Below are positions 17,645 through 24,916 of a stretch of 51,511 nt of DNA, piece by piece; within the stretch, counting starts at the first letter, position 1; each line of letters starts with the position of its first letter. The notes beneath the pieces were generated by a model, which searched no databases, was not told the origin of the DNA, and saw only the letters and a program-made list of their open reading frames with translations. The translations under genes and the position numbers were made by a program. This DNA comes from Prevotellaceae bacterium. Lineage in GTDB: Bacteria; Bacteroidota; Bacteroidia; Bacteroidales; Paludibacteraceae. The stretch spans positions 1 through 51,511 of the forward strand of contig JAISJU010000109.1 in NCBI GenBank assembly GCA_031261165.1, written 5' to 3'.

Positions 17645-18910
17645 TTATGCTGCCATTCGTTTTTGTATCAGTCGCCTGTTTTTCTTAACAAGTTTGATAA
17701 TCCTGTCGTGGTACTTGGTGTTTTTGTTACATACGCCCCTGCTTTGGACAACTTGCATTTTGGACAGCGAAAATTCGATGGTTTCTATCCGTTTATTTTC
17801 TATCCGTGCAGAAAGTATAAGGCTGTCGGGTTTCAAATGGTATTCGTTTGCAAATACGCAATGGTGCATTGTGTCGCCCTCTATCATTATGTCTTCCACG
17901 CTGTCAAGTGTCCGCACTTCAATCACGCCATCGGTAAATTGAATACCCAAAAACCGTGATTTCATTTTCTTAAAACGCGCCTCTTGTTCCAATGCTTTTT
18001 TTCTGTTCTTTTCTCTATGTTCTCTTTCCTGCTGTTCCCTTTTTTTCTTCACATATTTGTCGTGTTCGGCTTGCAGGTTAGATGGACACACATATTTGGC
18101 ATTATGCAAGTCTTTATTGAAAAGGTGCAACAAATCAATGTAATCAAGCCATATTGAGGCATCTTCGATTATATAACCGTTGCGTATGCAAATTTTGACT
18201 GAACTCCAATATTTGTCTATTTCCTTAAAATCACTGCCTGCAAAAAACGCTAACGCCTTTGTTTGTCCTGCTTTCAAAAGTGTTTCGGCTCGGCTGTGCA
18301 ACAGCAAAGTGCGGAACAAATCGAAATGCGTAATGTTGTCAATCGGTTTTTTATACCCGCTGCGCTTTAATTCGGGGATTAACCGCTGTCGGGGACAGGT
18401 GCAGGTTGGAATAATATTGTATAACTGTTTTTCGGGGCGCAATTCAAGTGCGGTATCAAATCGCCAAGTATCAGCAAAGCAGGTCATCGGGCGTAATTTG
18501 GCAATGGTCGCCGATTTACCGTTTGGCGCAATCCATTTCTGTACTACTTCCGAATGAAAGTAATGCGCTTTTTTCCCTGCTTTTAGATACGATTGTATAT
18601 AAAAGAAACGCAATACCTGAAAACCACCGCAAGTGCTAACAATACAGAAATATTCATATTCTTTAAAAACTCGTTTCAGTGTATCGTCTGTTTGCAGTTT
18701 GGTGTGGCAGTGGGGACAAACACATTCTTTGGAAATGTGTTTGTCTTCCCACGAATACCCGCACTCTAAACAAGTCAAGCCCTTTTTCGTCTTTTTCGCA
18801 ATATGCAGGATACAGTTTTGATACGCCCATTTTACCTGCGTTTCGGAAAGTGTCGGAAGTTTTTTACTTAATTCAAAAACCTGCTGTTGTAATTTGTTTT
18901 TCGGTTTCAT
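17645..18910 (-). CDS. PcfJ-like protein
   Basis: A 421-aa protein. An N-terminal zinc-ribbon-like motif (C47-x2-C50 ... C65-x2-C68) and a long charged coiled-coil stretch (about residues 280-315) are seen. The C-terminal domain contains MIEGDTMHHCVF and FSLSKMQVVQSRGVCNKNT, the pattern of the PcfJ family first named on the enterococcal plasmid pCF10. The biochemical role is unknown; its constant company with conjugation genes suggests a part in transfer or DNA processing. Its ATG overlaps the pcfK-like stop by 4 bp. Confidence 0.75.
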   Translation of the reverse strand: MKPKNKLQQQVFELSKKLPTLSETQVKWAYQNCILHIAKKTKKGLTCLECGYSWEDKHISKECVCPHCHTKLQTDDTLKRVFKEYEYFCIVSTCGGFQVLRFFYIQSYLKAGKKAHYFHSEVVQKWIAPNGKSATIAKLRPMTCFADTWRFDTALELRPEKQLYNIIPTCTCPRQRLIPELKRSGYKKPIDNITHFDLFRTLLLHSRAETLLKAGQTKALAFFAGSDFKEIDKYWSSVKICIRNGYIIEDASIWLDYIDLLHLFNKDLHNAKYVCPSNLQAEHDKYVKKKREQQEREHREKNRKKALEQEARFKKMKSRFLGIQFTDGVIEVRTLDSVEDIMIEGDTMHHCVFANEYHLKPDSLILSARIENKRIETIEFSLSKMQVVQSRGVCNKNTKYHDRIIKLVKKNRRLIQKRMAA

Positions 18911-19323
18911 ACGGCAAATAAATTTAGTTGGTTGGTAACTTGGGGTTGTTTCGTTTTGGATTTATGCAATGGCTGTTTTAATCGGCTATAAGCCTCGTCT
19001 TGCGCTTGTTGCATTGCCTCTTTTCGTGCCTCTTCCTTTTCTTCGGCGGTCAATTCTACGGTGTGATTGACTACCACCCGACAATCAAAGTTTTTCCCCA
19101 CTTCGACAGTGTCTTCATCGTAATAATGTACTGCCATTGAGTAAATTTCCCCGTCTGCAAAACCGTTGCAACCGCTTTTTTGTACGGTGTTGAGAATATA
19201 GGTAATGCAGTCATCAATGTTCTTGCCCGCCTTTGCGTATGATACGGCAAACAGTACATCGCTTTTTGCCCGCTGTTCCAAATACGTTTGGATTGTCCGT
19301 TTAAAAATTTCTGTTGATTTCAT
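18907..19323 (-). CDS. PcfK-like protein
   Basis: A 138-aa protein. The N-terminus KSTEIFKRTIQTYLEQRA, the central CITYILNTVQKSGCNGFAD and an acidic coiled-coil tail fit the PcfK family, the usual partner of PcfJ. The start at 19323 begins with MKSTE; the open frame upstream gives a leader without family support. Function unknown. Confidence 0.75.
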   Translation of the reverse strand: MKSTEIFKRTIQTYLEQRAKSDVLFAVSYAKAGKNIDDCITYILNTVQKSGCNGFADGEIYSMAVHYYDEDTVEVGKNFDCRVVVNHTVELTAEEKEEARKEAMQQAQDEAYSRLKQPLHKSKTKQPQVTNQLNLFAV

Positions 19324-19351
19324 ATCTTTTTTTGTTTTAATGATTTTTTGA

Positions 19352-19588
19352 TTAATATAAGTCCGCCATATTCCACCTGCCTGCAACAATTTGATTTTGC
19401 GGTGTTATGGCACATAACTCGCCCTCTACATAATTATTTATCAGTGAATTGCAAATGTATTCCTTATCCATATCCGATAAAGCAAGCCCTTTGCCGTCTA
19501 ACCACCACTCAATAAGGTGGCTGCAAATTTTTACTGTGCCTTTTGAAATGGCATTTCTTCTTCTTTGAGTTTTTACTGCTGTTTCCAT
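19352..19588 (-). CDS. Small hypothetical protein upstream of pcfK
   Basis: A 78-aa protein with a basic N-terminus (KTQRRRNAISKGTVKI) and a helical body. No family is recognised. It lies 28 nt ahead of the pcfK-like gene in the same direction, so it is probably the second gene of the accessory transcript. Confidence 0.5.
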   Translation of the reverse strand: METAVKTQRRRNAISKGTVKICSHLIEWWLDGKGLALSDMDKEYICNSLINNYVEGELCAITPQNQIVAGRWNMADLY

Positions 19589-19648
19589 ATAATTTAACGA
19601 TTAACCGTGTTTCGTGAGGGCTGAATAAATTTGTTATTTGTTGTTTCT

Positions 19649-19927
19649 TTAAAATATTAGTAATGAAATAATTGCTATAAGAATGATAATCGAAACGAGG
19701 GAAACGAAAAGGGATATAACCAATCCTAAAACCCTTAAAACAAGCCTCAAAAGTTTGTAACCGAGCCATATCCCAACTACTGCCGAGAAAGTCACCCCAC
19801 AAGCCCAAATTAGCCCTGCAACCACTGCCAAAACCACCAAAAGAAACCAAACTTTTATACGGTATCCGGTTTGAAGGCTGTTTAATTGTTTCAATATTTT
19901 TATTTCGTTTTGCATAATCAATGACAT
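19649..19927 (-). CDS. Small hydrophobic membrane protein
   Basis: A 92-aa protein with two or three hydrophobic helices (from about residue 20 to the C-terminus). Possible starts are ATG 19927 or 19915. The frame stays open to 19975, but that extension lies in the left arm of a large dyad. No family is recognised. It is the first gene of the minus-strand accessory block. Confidence 0.45.
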   Translation of the reverse strand: MSLIMQNEIKILKQLNSLQTGYRIKVWFLLVVLAVVAGLIWACGVTFSAVVGIWLGYKLLRLVLRVLGLVISLFVSLVSIIILIAIISLLIF

Positions 19928-19930
19928 TTT

Positions 19931-20160
19931 TTTTATACGTTTATCCAAGCAAGTTAGGCGTTTGAATTGTTTCAAGGCAATAATGGTGTAGGGTTTAGGG
20001 CTGTCAAGGTTTTTGCAAAAAATACGCTCGCCCGACAGGGAAAGAGGAAGATTTTTTGCAAAACCCGCAGGGCTTGACCTTGACAGCCCGTAAAAAACCC
20101 GTAAACACCTTTGCCGCAGAAAAATTCAAACGCATAACAGGCTTGGATATATGCTTAAAA
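19931..20160. repeat. About 230-bp imperfect inverted repeat
   Basis: The two halves are diverged inverted copies. TATCCAAGC (19942-19950) pairs with GCTTGGATA (20141-20149), and GCGTTTGAATT-type sequences match on both sides. The 13-bp perfect arms GGGCTGTCAAGGT / ACCTTGACAGCCC are at 19998-20010 and 20077-20089. A second perfect 13-bp pair, TTTTGCAAAAAAT / ATTTTTTGCAAAA, is at 20011-20023 and 20051-20063. No gene is visible in the 350-nt stretch it occupies. It may be a transcribed structure, a replication or transfer site, or a divergent control region. Confidence 0.65.
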
Positions 20161-20280
20161 TTATCGGGAATGATTATCGGCAAAATGAAAGGAAAATATC
20201 AATAAAATGAAAGATTAAAATGCGTGTACAAGTAAAAAGCAGAATGAATTTTTCGCTGTCATTCAATATGATATAATAAA

Positions 20281-20304
20281 AAAGCCCGACAAAATCGGGC
20301 TTTT
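20281..20304. terminator. Terminator after the RhuM-like gene
   Basis: Stem AAAGCCCGA / TCGGGCTTT with a 5-nt loop and flanking A/T runs on both sides. It sits just past the stop of the minus-strand gene at 20,327. Confidence 0.8.
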
Positions 20305-20326
20305 GTAAATTGAGTTAAAATACGAT

Positions 20327-20740
20327 TTAATTCAGACAAAAATTGGGATTGAAGTAAAACAACCCTGCAAAATTTGTTTCCGACATATTGTCCCTTCGCA
20401 ACTTTTCCCGCAAAGAGGAATTAACGAACTGACGGAAAACTTTTGCTTCCAATGTATTGATACGGTAACTCATAAAAATAAGGACTTCCATATTATAATA
20501 CATCATTTGGTGTTCTTTACCGTTATTATCGGTATAGCGGTTATTGTGGCAAACTTCGTTTTCCCAAAGGAGTTTTTCCTTAAAAATACTACGCAAATTT
20601 GCATCTACTTTTTGCACAAAGCAGTTTAACAAATGTGCCATTTCAAATTTTGTCAACCACAAGTTGTTGTTAGCCAACTCCACTTCTAACAAAGGTGTTT
20701 TGCCGTCTTCGTAAATGAATTTGATATTTCCTTTTCTCAT
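20327..20740 (-). CDS. Short RhuM-like protein
   Basis: A 137-aa protein matching the N-terminal domain of the RhuM/virulence-protein family. The pattern is LEVELANNNLWLTKFEMAHLL, then ENEVCHNNRYTDNNGKEHQ, then MYYNMEVLIFMSYRINT and a FRQFVNSSL helix. It stops where longer RhuM proteins continue. Such proteins are often carried by islands and their activity is unknown. It starts 26 nt after the integrase stop and is probably cotranscribed. Confidence 0.65.
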   Translation of the reverse strand: MRKGNIKFIYEDGKTPLLEVELANNNLWLTKFEMAHLLNCFVQKVDANLRSIFKEKLLWENEVCHNNRYTDNNGKEHQMMYYNMEVLIFMSYRINTLEAKVFRQFVNSSLREKLRRDNMSETNFAGLFYFNPNFCLN

Positions 20741-20766
20741 AACTTGATTGTTTTTTATGGTTTATA

Positions 20767-21996
20767 CTATGAACGGATTGTTAATTTCGTTTCCATACCT
20801 TTTACCTTATCGGCAAAAAGAGCCATATCGTTACTGATTTTTTCATTGGTAATTTTGGCATAAATCTGTGTTGTCTGAATGTTCGTGTGTCCGAGCATTT
20901 TTGAAACACTTTCTATTGAAACGCCTTTTGATAAAGTCAGCGTTGCAAAAGTGTGGCGCGACAAATGAAATGTAAGTTTCTTTTTCAGCCCACATATTTC
21001 ACCTATTTCTTTCAAATAAACATTCGACTTTTGATTGGTGGTTACAGGCAAAGAACGCTCATCAGGTAACGCGCTATTATATTTTTCCAAAATCGCTTTC
21101 GGAATGTCAAGTAGAGGAACATTGTAGCCGACATCTGTTTTGCGGCGTTTGCCCATAATCCAAAGTCCGCCGTCAAAAGAAGTTTTAATGTTGTCCGCTG
21201 TAAGGCGTTTTACATCTATATAAGACAGTCCTGTAAAACAGCAAAATACAAAAACATCTCTTGCGCGTTCCAATTTTGTGGCTGTAAATTTCTGTTTCAT
21301 TAGGATTTCAATCTCATCTTGCGTCAAATAGCCCCTGTCGGACTTTTTAAGGTGTATTTTGTAGCCGGAAAACGGATTATCGCAAATCCATCTATATTTA
21401 ATGGCTATGCCGACAATATGCTTGAACATTTGCATATATTTGGCAATTGTATTTTCTTCGCTGTGCCGTTCGGTCAGCAGGTAAGTTTCAAAATCGCATA
21501 CGAATTTGTGATTGATTTCTTTGAGCGGAATGTCCGAAAGGCGATGCCAATCCTTAATGTAGGCGGCAAGATGGTCGCGGGTAATGCGATACTTGTTGTA
21601 GGTAGATTTGGCAATGCTGATGCCGACTAACAATTTCTTTTCGCGGTTATGCTCGTCAAACAGTTCCAGCAGGTTTTGGCGTTTGCTGTCAATGCCGAGA
21701 AAAACGTTTTTAATTTTTTCGGCTGATACGCTGTTGTCTTTTTCCTGCAAATCGCGATAAACTTTGATTATCGCCGATTTTGTATTGTCAAGCAAGGCGT
21801 TGATTTCCGTTGCCTCGCTTGTTCTGCCGATTGCTTTTCCGACTTTCACGTCCCAAAACTTGGGATTGATGTCTTTTTTCATTCCAAAACGCGCCTCTTT
21901 ACCATCAACCGTAATACGGCAGAAAAGCGGAACGTTACCATTTGCTTTTTCTTTGTCCCTTTTCAGAAAGAAAAGGACTTTAAATGTACTTCTCAT
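20767..21996 (-). CDS. int: Tyrosine integrase, IntDOT-like
   Basis: A 409-aa recombinase that should catalyse integration and excision of the ICE. An arm-binding domain (residues 1-90), a SAM-like core-binding domain (about 110-205) and a catalytic domain are seen. Catalytic residues visible: K286 region, H344, R347 (HLSRHTF), H370 (LGH) and Y379 (QIYAK). The position of the first catalytic Arg (usually GLR) holds Ser258 in GLSYID, as is known for IntDOT of CTnDOT. The length matches IntDOT closely. It lies at the right end of the element with its promoter facing inward. Confidence 0.93.
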   Translation of the reverse strand: MRSTFKVLFFLKRDKEKANGNVPLFCRITVDGKEARFGMKKDINPKFWDVKVGKAIGRTSEATEINALLDNTKSAIIKVYRDLQEKDNSVSAEKIKNVFLGIDSKRQNLLELFDEHNREKKLLVGISIAKSTYNKYRITRDHLAAYIKDWHRLSDIPLKEINHKFVCDFETYLLTERHSEENTIAKYMQMFKHIVGIAIKYRWICDNPFSGYKIHLKKSDRGYLTQDEIEILMKQKFTATKLERARDVFVFCCFTGLSYIDVKRLTADNIKTSFDGGLWIMGKRRKTDVGYNVPLLDIPKAILEKYNSALPDERSLPVTTNQKSNVYLKEIGEICGLKKKLTFHLSRHTFATLTLSKGVSIESVSKMLGHTNIQTTQIYAKITNEKISNDMALFADKVKGMETKLTIRS

Positions 21997-22356
21997 AAAA
22001 ACTCAATTTTAAAGTTACAAAATTACGTTATTTGTTTTAATTGAGTTTTATGCAACATAGACAATATCAGATAATTAGCAGCCAATTTTGGACTATCTTC
22101 GCCCCTTTTTATCTGCATATTTCAGGGGGTATGATTTAGGGCGCAAACTTTGTCTTTTTCTGCCTTTTTTTTGTCTTTCCTCTGTTACGAAAACGAATTG
22201 AGAATATGTATTATCTGCTGATTATTAGTGTTTTGACTTATTCTTGTCTGCCTCTGCCTGCATATCCTTTTTTAGGGGGTAAGACACACACACACAGTAC
22301 CTTACCTGACGTCACACGCGCGTAATATATTCAAAAATAATTTATTAGCAAATATT
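21997..22356. other. Integrase upstream region and probable ICE right end
   Basis: Contains an inverted repeat (AAAACTCAATT 21998-22008 / AATTGAGTTTT 22039-22049) around a minus-strand -7 box TAATTTTG that should drive int. Two partial direct repeats follow: CTGCATATTTCAGGGGGTA near 22112 and CTGCATATCCTTTTTTAGGGGGTA near 22258. These could be arm-type integrase sites. No gene is seen in this 460-nt gap, which also holds a short (AC)n run near 22,288. The att core cannot be placed. Confidence 0.45.
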
Positions 22357-22395
22357 GTTCTGCTCTTTTTTATGCAAAAAAGAGTAGAACTTTTT
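22357..22395 (+). terminator. Strong hairpin terminator outside the ICE
   Basis: Arms GTTCTGCTCTTTTTT and AAAAAAGAGTAGAAC pair with one mismatch across a 4-nt loop and are followed by TTTTT. It points rightward although no plus-strand gene lies just before it. It may belong to a chromosomal gene now separated by the ICE. Confidence 0.6.
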
Positions 22396-22457
22396 ATTTA
22401 TAGCCCGAATAAAACCAAATAATCATATTACTAATTTTTTAAATTCAAAAAAAAACT

Positions 22458-23444
22458 ATGAAAAAGATTTTTTTAAGCATTGGATTGCTGCTCACAGTGA
22501 GTATGGCAACCGTAGTATTTAACTCTTGCGGCGATGACAAGAAAGACGAGCCGAAGAAAGAAACGCCCACAGACCCGTCTGACCCGAGCGACCCCACTGA
22601 CCCAACAGACACTGTGCCTGTTATTCCTATTGACACCGTGCCGCAAACCATTGCCGTAACAGGCATTTCGCTTGACAGCACTTCGCTAACGCTTGTCATC
22701 GGCGAAGACTACACCCTTACCGCAACTGTATTGCCGGACAATGCAACAGACAAAACCGTAGATTGGCAAACAAGCGATGCCACCAAAGCCACCATATCTA
22801 ACGGCAAAGTAATAGCCATAGCCGCAGGCATTGCCATTATTACTGCCAAAGCAGGCGACAAAACCGCTACCTGTACAATAACGGTAAAAGAACAGCCGGT
22901 TGTTATTCCTGCAGACGGCGTGTTAATCAATGGCGTAGTTTGGGCAAAATATAATGTAGATGCCCCCGGTACTTTTGCCGCCATTCCCGAAAACGCAGGC
23001 AAATTCTATCAATGGAACAGCACCACCGCTTGGGCTGCTACCGGCACTGTAAGTGGTTGGAATAGCAGTTGGAACGGCGGTTTTGCCACTCCAAGCAGCA
23101 GCGACACTTGGCAAGCAACGAACAATGTATGCCCCACAGGCTACCGTTTGCCCACAGGCGCAGAACTGCAAAGCCTGTTAGGTGCCGGTAGCGTTTGGAC
23201 TACCGTGAATGGCATAGAGGGTCGTGTTTTTGGTAGCGGTAGCAACAGCCTTTTCCTGCCTGCCGCAGGCTACCGCTACTACACCGGTGGTACACTCCGC
23301 GACGCAGGCTCGGCCGGCTTCTATTGGAATAGCGAGGCGTACAATGCAGGCAACGCGTACTACTTGGGCTTCGGCAGTGGTGACGCGCGCAGGTACAGCG
23401 ACTACCGCGCGACCGGCTTTAGCGTGCGTTGTGTCGCAGAATAA
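22458..23444 (+). CDS. Lipoprotein with Ig-like (BIG2) and FISUMP/C-type-lectin-like domain
   Basis: A 328-aa surface lipoprotein. The lipobox is near FNSCGDD (Cys at about residue 24), then a Pro/Asp/Thr-rich spacer. A BIG2-type domain (about 66-143) has AVTGISLDSTSLTLVIGE and TCTITVKE. The C-terminal domain from about residue 150 contains CPTGYRLPTGAELQSLL, LPAAGYRYYTGG and a terminal GFSVRCVAE, the FISUMP pattern related to formylglycine-enzyme/lectin folds. The function is probably ligand binding at the cell surface. The last 45 codons look like a variable region (separate entry). Confidence 0.8.
   Translation: MKKIFLSIGLLLTVSMATVVFNSCGDDKKDEPKKETPTDPSDPSDPTDPTDTVPVIPIDTVPQTIAVTGISLDSTSLTLVIGEDYTLTATVLPDNATDKTVDWQTSDATKATISNGKVIAIAAGIAIITAKAGDKTATCTITVKEQPVVIPADGVLINGVVWAKYNVDAPGTFAAIPENAGKFYQWNSTTAWAATGTVSGWNSSWNGGFATPSSSDTWQATNNVCPTGYRLPTGAELQSLLGAGSVWTTVNGIEGRVFGSGSNSLFLPAAGYRYYTGGTLRDAGSAGFYWNSEAYNAGNAYYLGFGSGDARRYSDYRATGFSVRCVAE
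23311..23444 (+). other. Possible DGR-type variable region at the gene 3' end
   Basis: The end of the lipoprotein gene reads GFYWNSEAYN ... DARRYSDYRATGFSVRC. Targets of diversity-generating retroelements in Bacteroidota end in a very similar way, with runs of AAC-derived codons before a constant GFSVRC. Several codons here (TAC, AGC, GAC, TAC, ACC, GGC) are what adenine mutagenesis of AAC would give. No reverse transcriptase or template repeat was found in the window, so this is an inference. Confidence 0.4.
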
Positions 23445-23466
23445 TTCGATTTATTCTGTATTTTTA

Positions 23467-23497
23467 TTCGACTATTAGCCCCTCGCAAGGGGTCGAA
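23467..23497 (+). terminator. Hairpin after the lipoprotein gene
   Basis: CCCCT-CGCA-AGGGG (23479-23492) is flanked by TTCGA and TCGAA, then AATTTTTAT. It may be a terminator. A hairpin at this place is also usual just after DGR variable regions. Confidence 0.5.
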
Positions 23498-23534
23498 ATT
23501 TTTATCAAATACTAACCTTAAATTCTAAATTATT

Positions 23535-24230
23535 ATGGCAACAAAAGAAAACAAACAAACCGTTCCCGCCACAAGTTCTGACAAAGAACTGCGGGCAATG
23601 CAAAACACGCAGGCGGAAGAGATGCAGCAAATTATCGCCGAAGTGGAAGATGCGCTGAAAAAATTCGGCGTGTACGAAAATACTTATTCGCCTGACGAGC
23701 GTATGCGCCTGGTGAGCGTGGGTATAAAGAATTTCGGTTTTTTGCAGACGGCTTATGACAGCGCACAGATGAATCCCGCGCTTGTGCCTTCGTTTCTGGA
23801 TATGGGTATGTATGCCTGGACTATTGACGACTACCGGCGCAAAAGGGCGTTGTTTGACCTCTTGCAGAATTTTATGCGCATAGCGCAGGATTCGATGATA
23901 GCGAGCGGAGATGAGGCGTATCATTATTCGCTGATGTATTACAACTATGTGCGCGAGGCTGCCCGTCAGAAAGTGGCGGTAGCGGAGGGGGTATATAATC
24001 AATTGTCCCCTTATTTCAAGAAAAGCAAAAGCAAAAAAGGCAATGAAGAGCCTACGCAGGCACAGGTGGAACGCGATGTACGCGCACTGCTGCACGGCAC
24101 AAAAGACGGTAAGATTGTGATAGAAAACGAAACGCCTGCCGCACTCGCGGGCAAGCATAAGGTGCTCGACGAGATACAAACGGGACACGTTGAAGGGAAA
24201 ATTACTTCCGAATTTGCGGAAAAAGAATGA
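23535..24230 (+). CDS. Hypothetical helical protein
   Basis: A 231-aa protein without a signal peptide. It is almost wholly alpha-helical by composition, with a basic stretch near residue 160 (KKSKSKKG) and an acidic tail. I do not recognise the family. It follows the lipoprotein gene by 90 nt on the same strand and ends directly before a tandem repeat array. Confidence 0.65.
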   Translation: MATKENKQTVPATSSDKELRAMQNTQAEEMQQIIAEVEDALKKFGVYENTYSPDERMRLVSVGIKNFGFLQTAYDSAQMNPALVPSFLDMGMYAWTIDDYRRKRALFDLLQNFMRIAQDSMIASGDEAYHYSLMYYNYVREAARQKVAVAEGVYNQLSPYFKKSKSKKGNEEPTQAQVERDVRALLHGTKDGKIVIENETPAALAGKHKVLDEIQTGHVEGKITSEFAEKE

Positions 24231-24388
24231 AAATGATGGCTTCGTAAGCGAAAATTTTGGCTTGCGAAGCCATAATTATGACTTCGCGAGTCATAATTAT
24301 GACCTGAGGGGGTCATAATTTTGGCTTGCGAAGTCATAATTTTGGCTCGCGAAGTCATAATTATGACCTGAGGGGGTCATAATTTTGA
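24231..24388. repeat. Tandem array of 21-22 bp palindromic repeats
   Basis: About seven diverged copies of a unit built from TCATAATTATGAC (itself nearly palindromic) and a second inverted core such as CTTCGCGAAG or CCTGAGGGGG. The units alternate between TAATTATGAC and TAATTTTGGC forms. They are contiguous with no spacers, so this is not a CRISPR array. It starts at the stop codon of the preceding gene and ends 70 nt before the CYTH gene. Confidence 0.8.
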
Positions 24389-24454
24389 TGCAAAATGCCT
24401 TTGTTTGCATTGATAGATTGCTTACTTTTGTTTTTTCATTTATTTTTTTTGGCA

Positions 24455-24916
24455 ATGATAGAAATAGAACGGAAATTTTTAGTCAATCCGAGCATTATCG
24501 GCAGGTTAAAAGAGGGCAAACTTTACACGCAAGCCTATTTGTGCAAAGAAAAAGAGCGCACGGTACGCATCAGAATTGCCGAAAATCGTGCATTCCTGAC
24601 CATCAAAGGCAAAACTTCGGGCTTTTCGCGGACGGAGTTTGAGTACGAAATCCCGCCGGAAGATGCGGAAACGCTGCTTTCGATGTGCGCCGGTGTGCCG
24701 ATACGGAAAACGCGCTACAAGGTTTTTTTCGGCAATCACACTTGGGAAGTTGATGTTTTCGGCGGCGAAAATGAGGGCTTGCTTTTGGCGGAAATAGAGT
24801 TAAAAAGCGAAGATGAGGCGTTTGAAATACCCGACTGGGCAACGCGCGAAGTTACCGGCGATGGGCGATATTATAATTCTTATTTGGCGGGGTGTCCGTT
24901 CTGCGCTTGGGCATAA
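24455..24916 (+). CDS. CYTH-domain protein (triphosphate tunnel metalloenzyme)
   Basis: A 153-aa protein starting MIEIERKFLV, whose ExExK motif is the metal-binding signature of the CYTH superfamily. Further family strands are RTVRIRIAEN, AFLTIKGKT and LLLAEIELKSEDE, with GDGRYYNSYLA near the end. Members hydrolyse triphosphates such as thiamine triphosphate or inorganic tripolyphosphate. The ATG at 24455 was chosen because the motif must sit at the N-terminus. The 3' end overlaps the convergent glycosyltransferase gene by 37 bp. Confidence 0.85.
   Translation: MIEIERKFLVNPSIIGRLKEGKLYTQAYLCKEKERTVRIRIAENRAFLTIKGKTSGFSRTEFEYEIPPEDAETLLSMCAGVPIRKTRYKVFFGNHTWEVDVFGGENEGLLLAEIELKSEDEAFEIPDWATREVTGDGRYYNSYLAGCPFCAWA

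Larger units (their letters stand above)
1..22350. mobile_element. CTnDOT-type integrative conjugative element, right-hand part
   Basis: A mobilisation module (relaxase, accessory protein, coupling protein), a near-complete Bacteroides-type tra operon and an IntDOT-like tyrosine integrase lie together in the layout usual for this family. The element is open at the left edge of the window. The right end must lie just upstream of the integrase start, between about 22,050 and the hairpin at 22,357. The exact att core cannot be fixed because the left end is not visible. No resistance gene is seen in this part. The end coordinate given is an estimate. Confidence 0.85.

Noticed and set aside
1-22350. 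Antibiotic-resistance or other clear cargo genes in the ICE
   Set aside because: None of the frames resembles tetQ, erm, bla or efflux genes; only transfer and accessory genes are seen in this part.
24231-24388. CRISPR array considered for the palindromic repeats
   Set aside because: The units are contiguous with no unique spacers, and there are no cas genes in the window.
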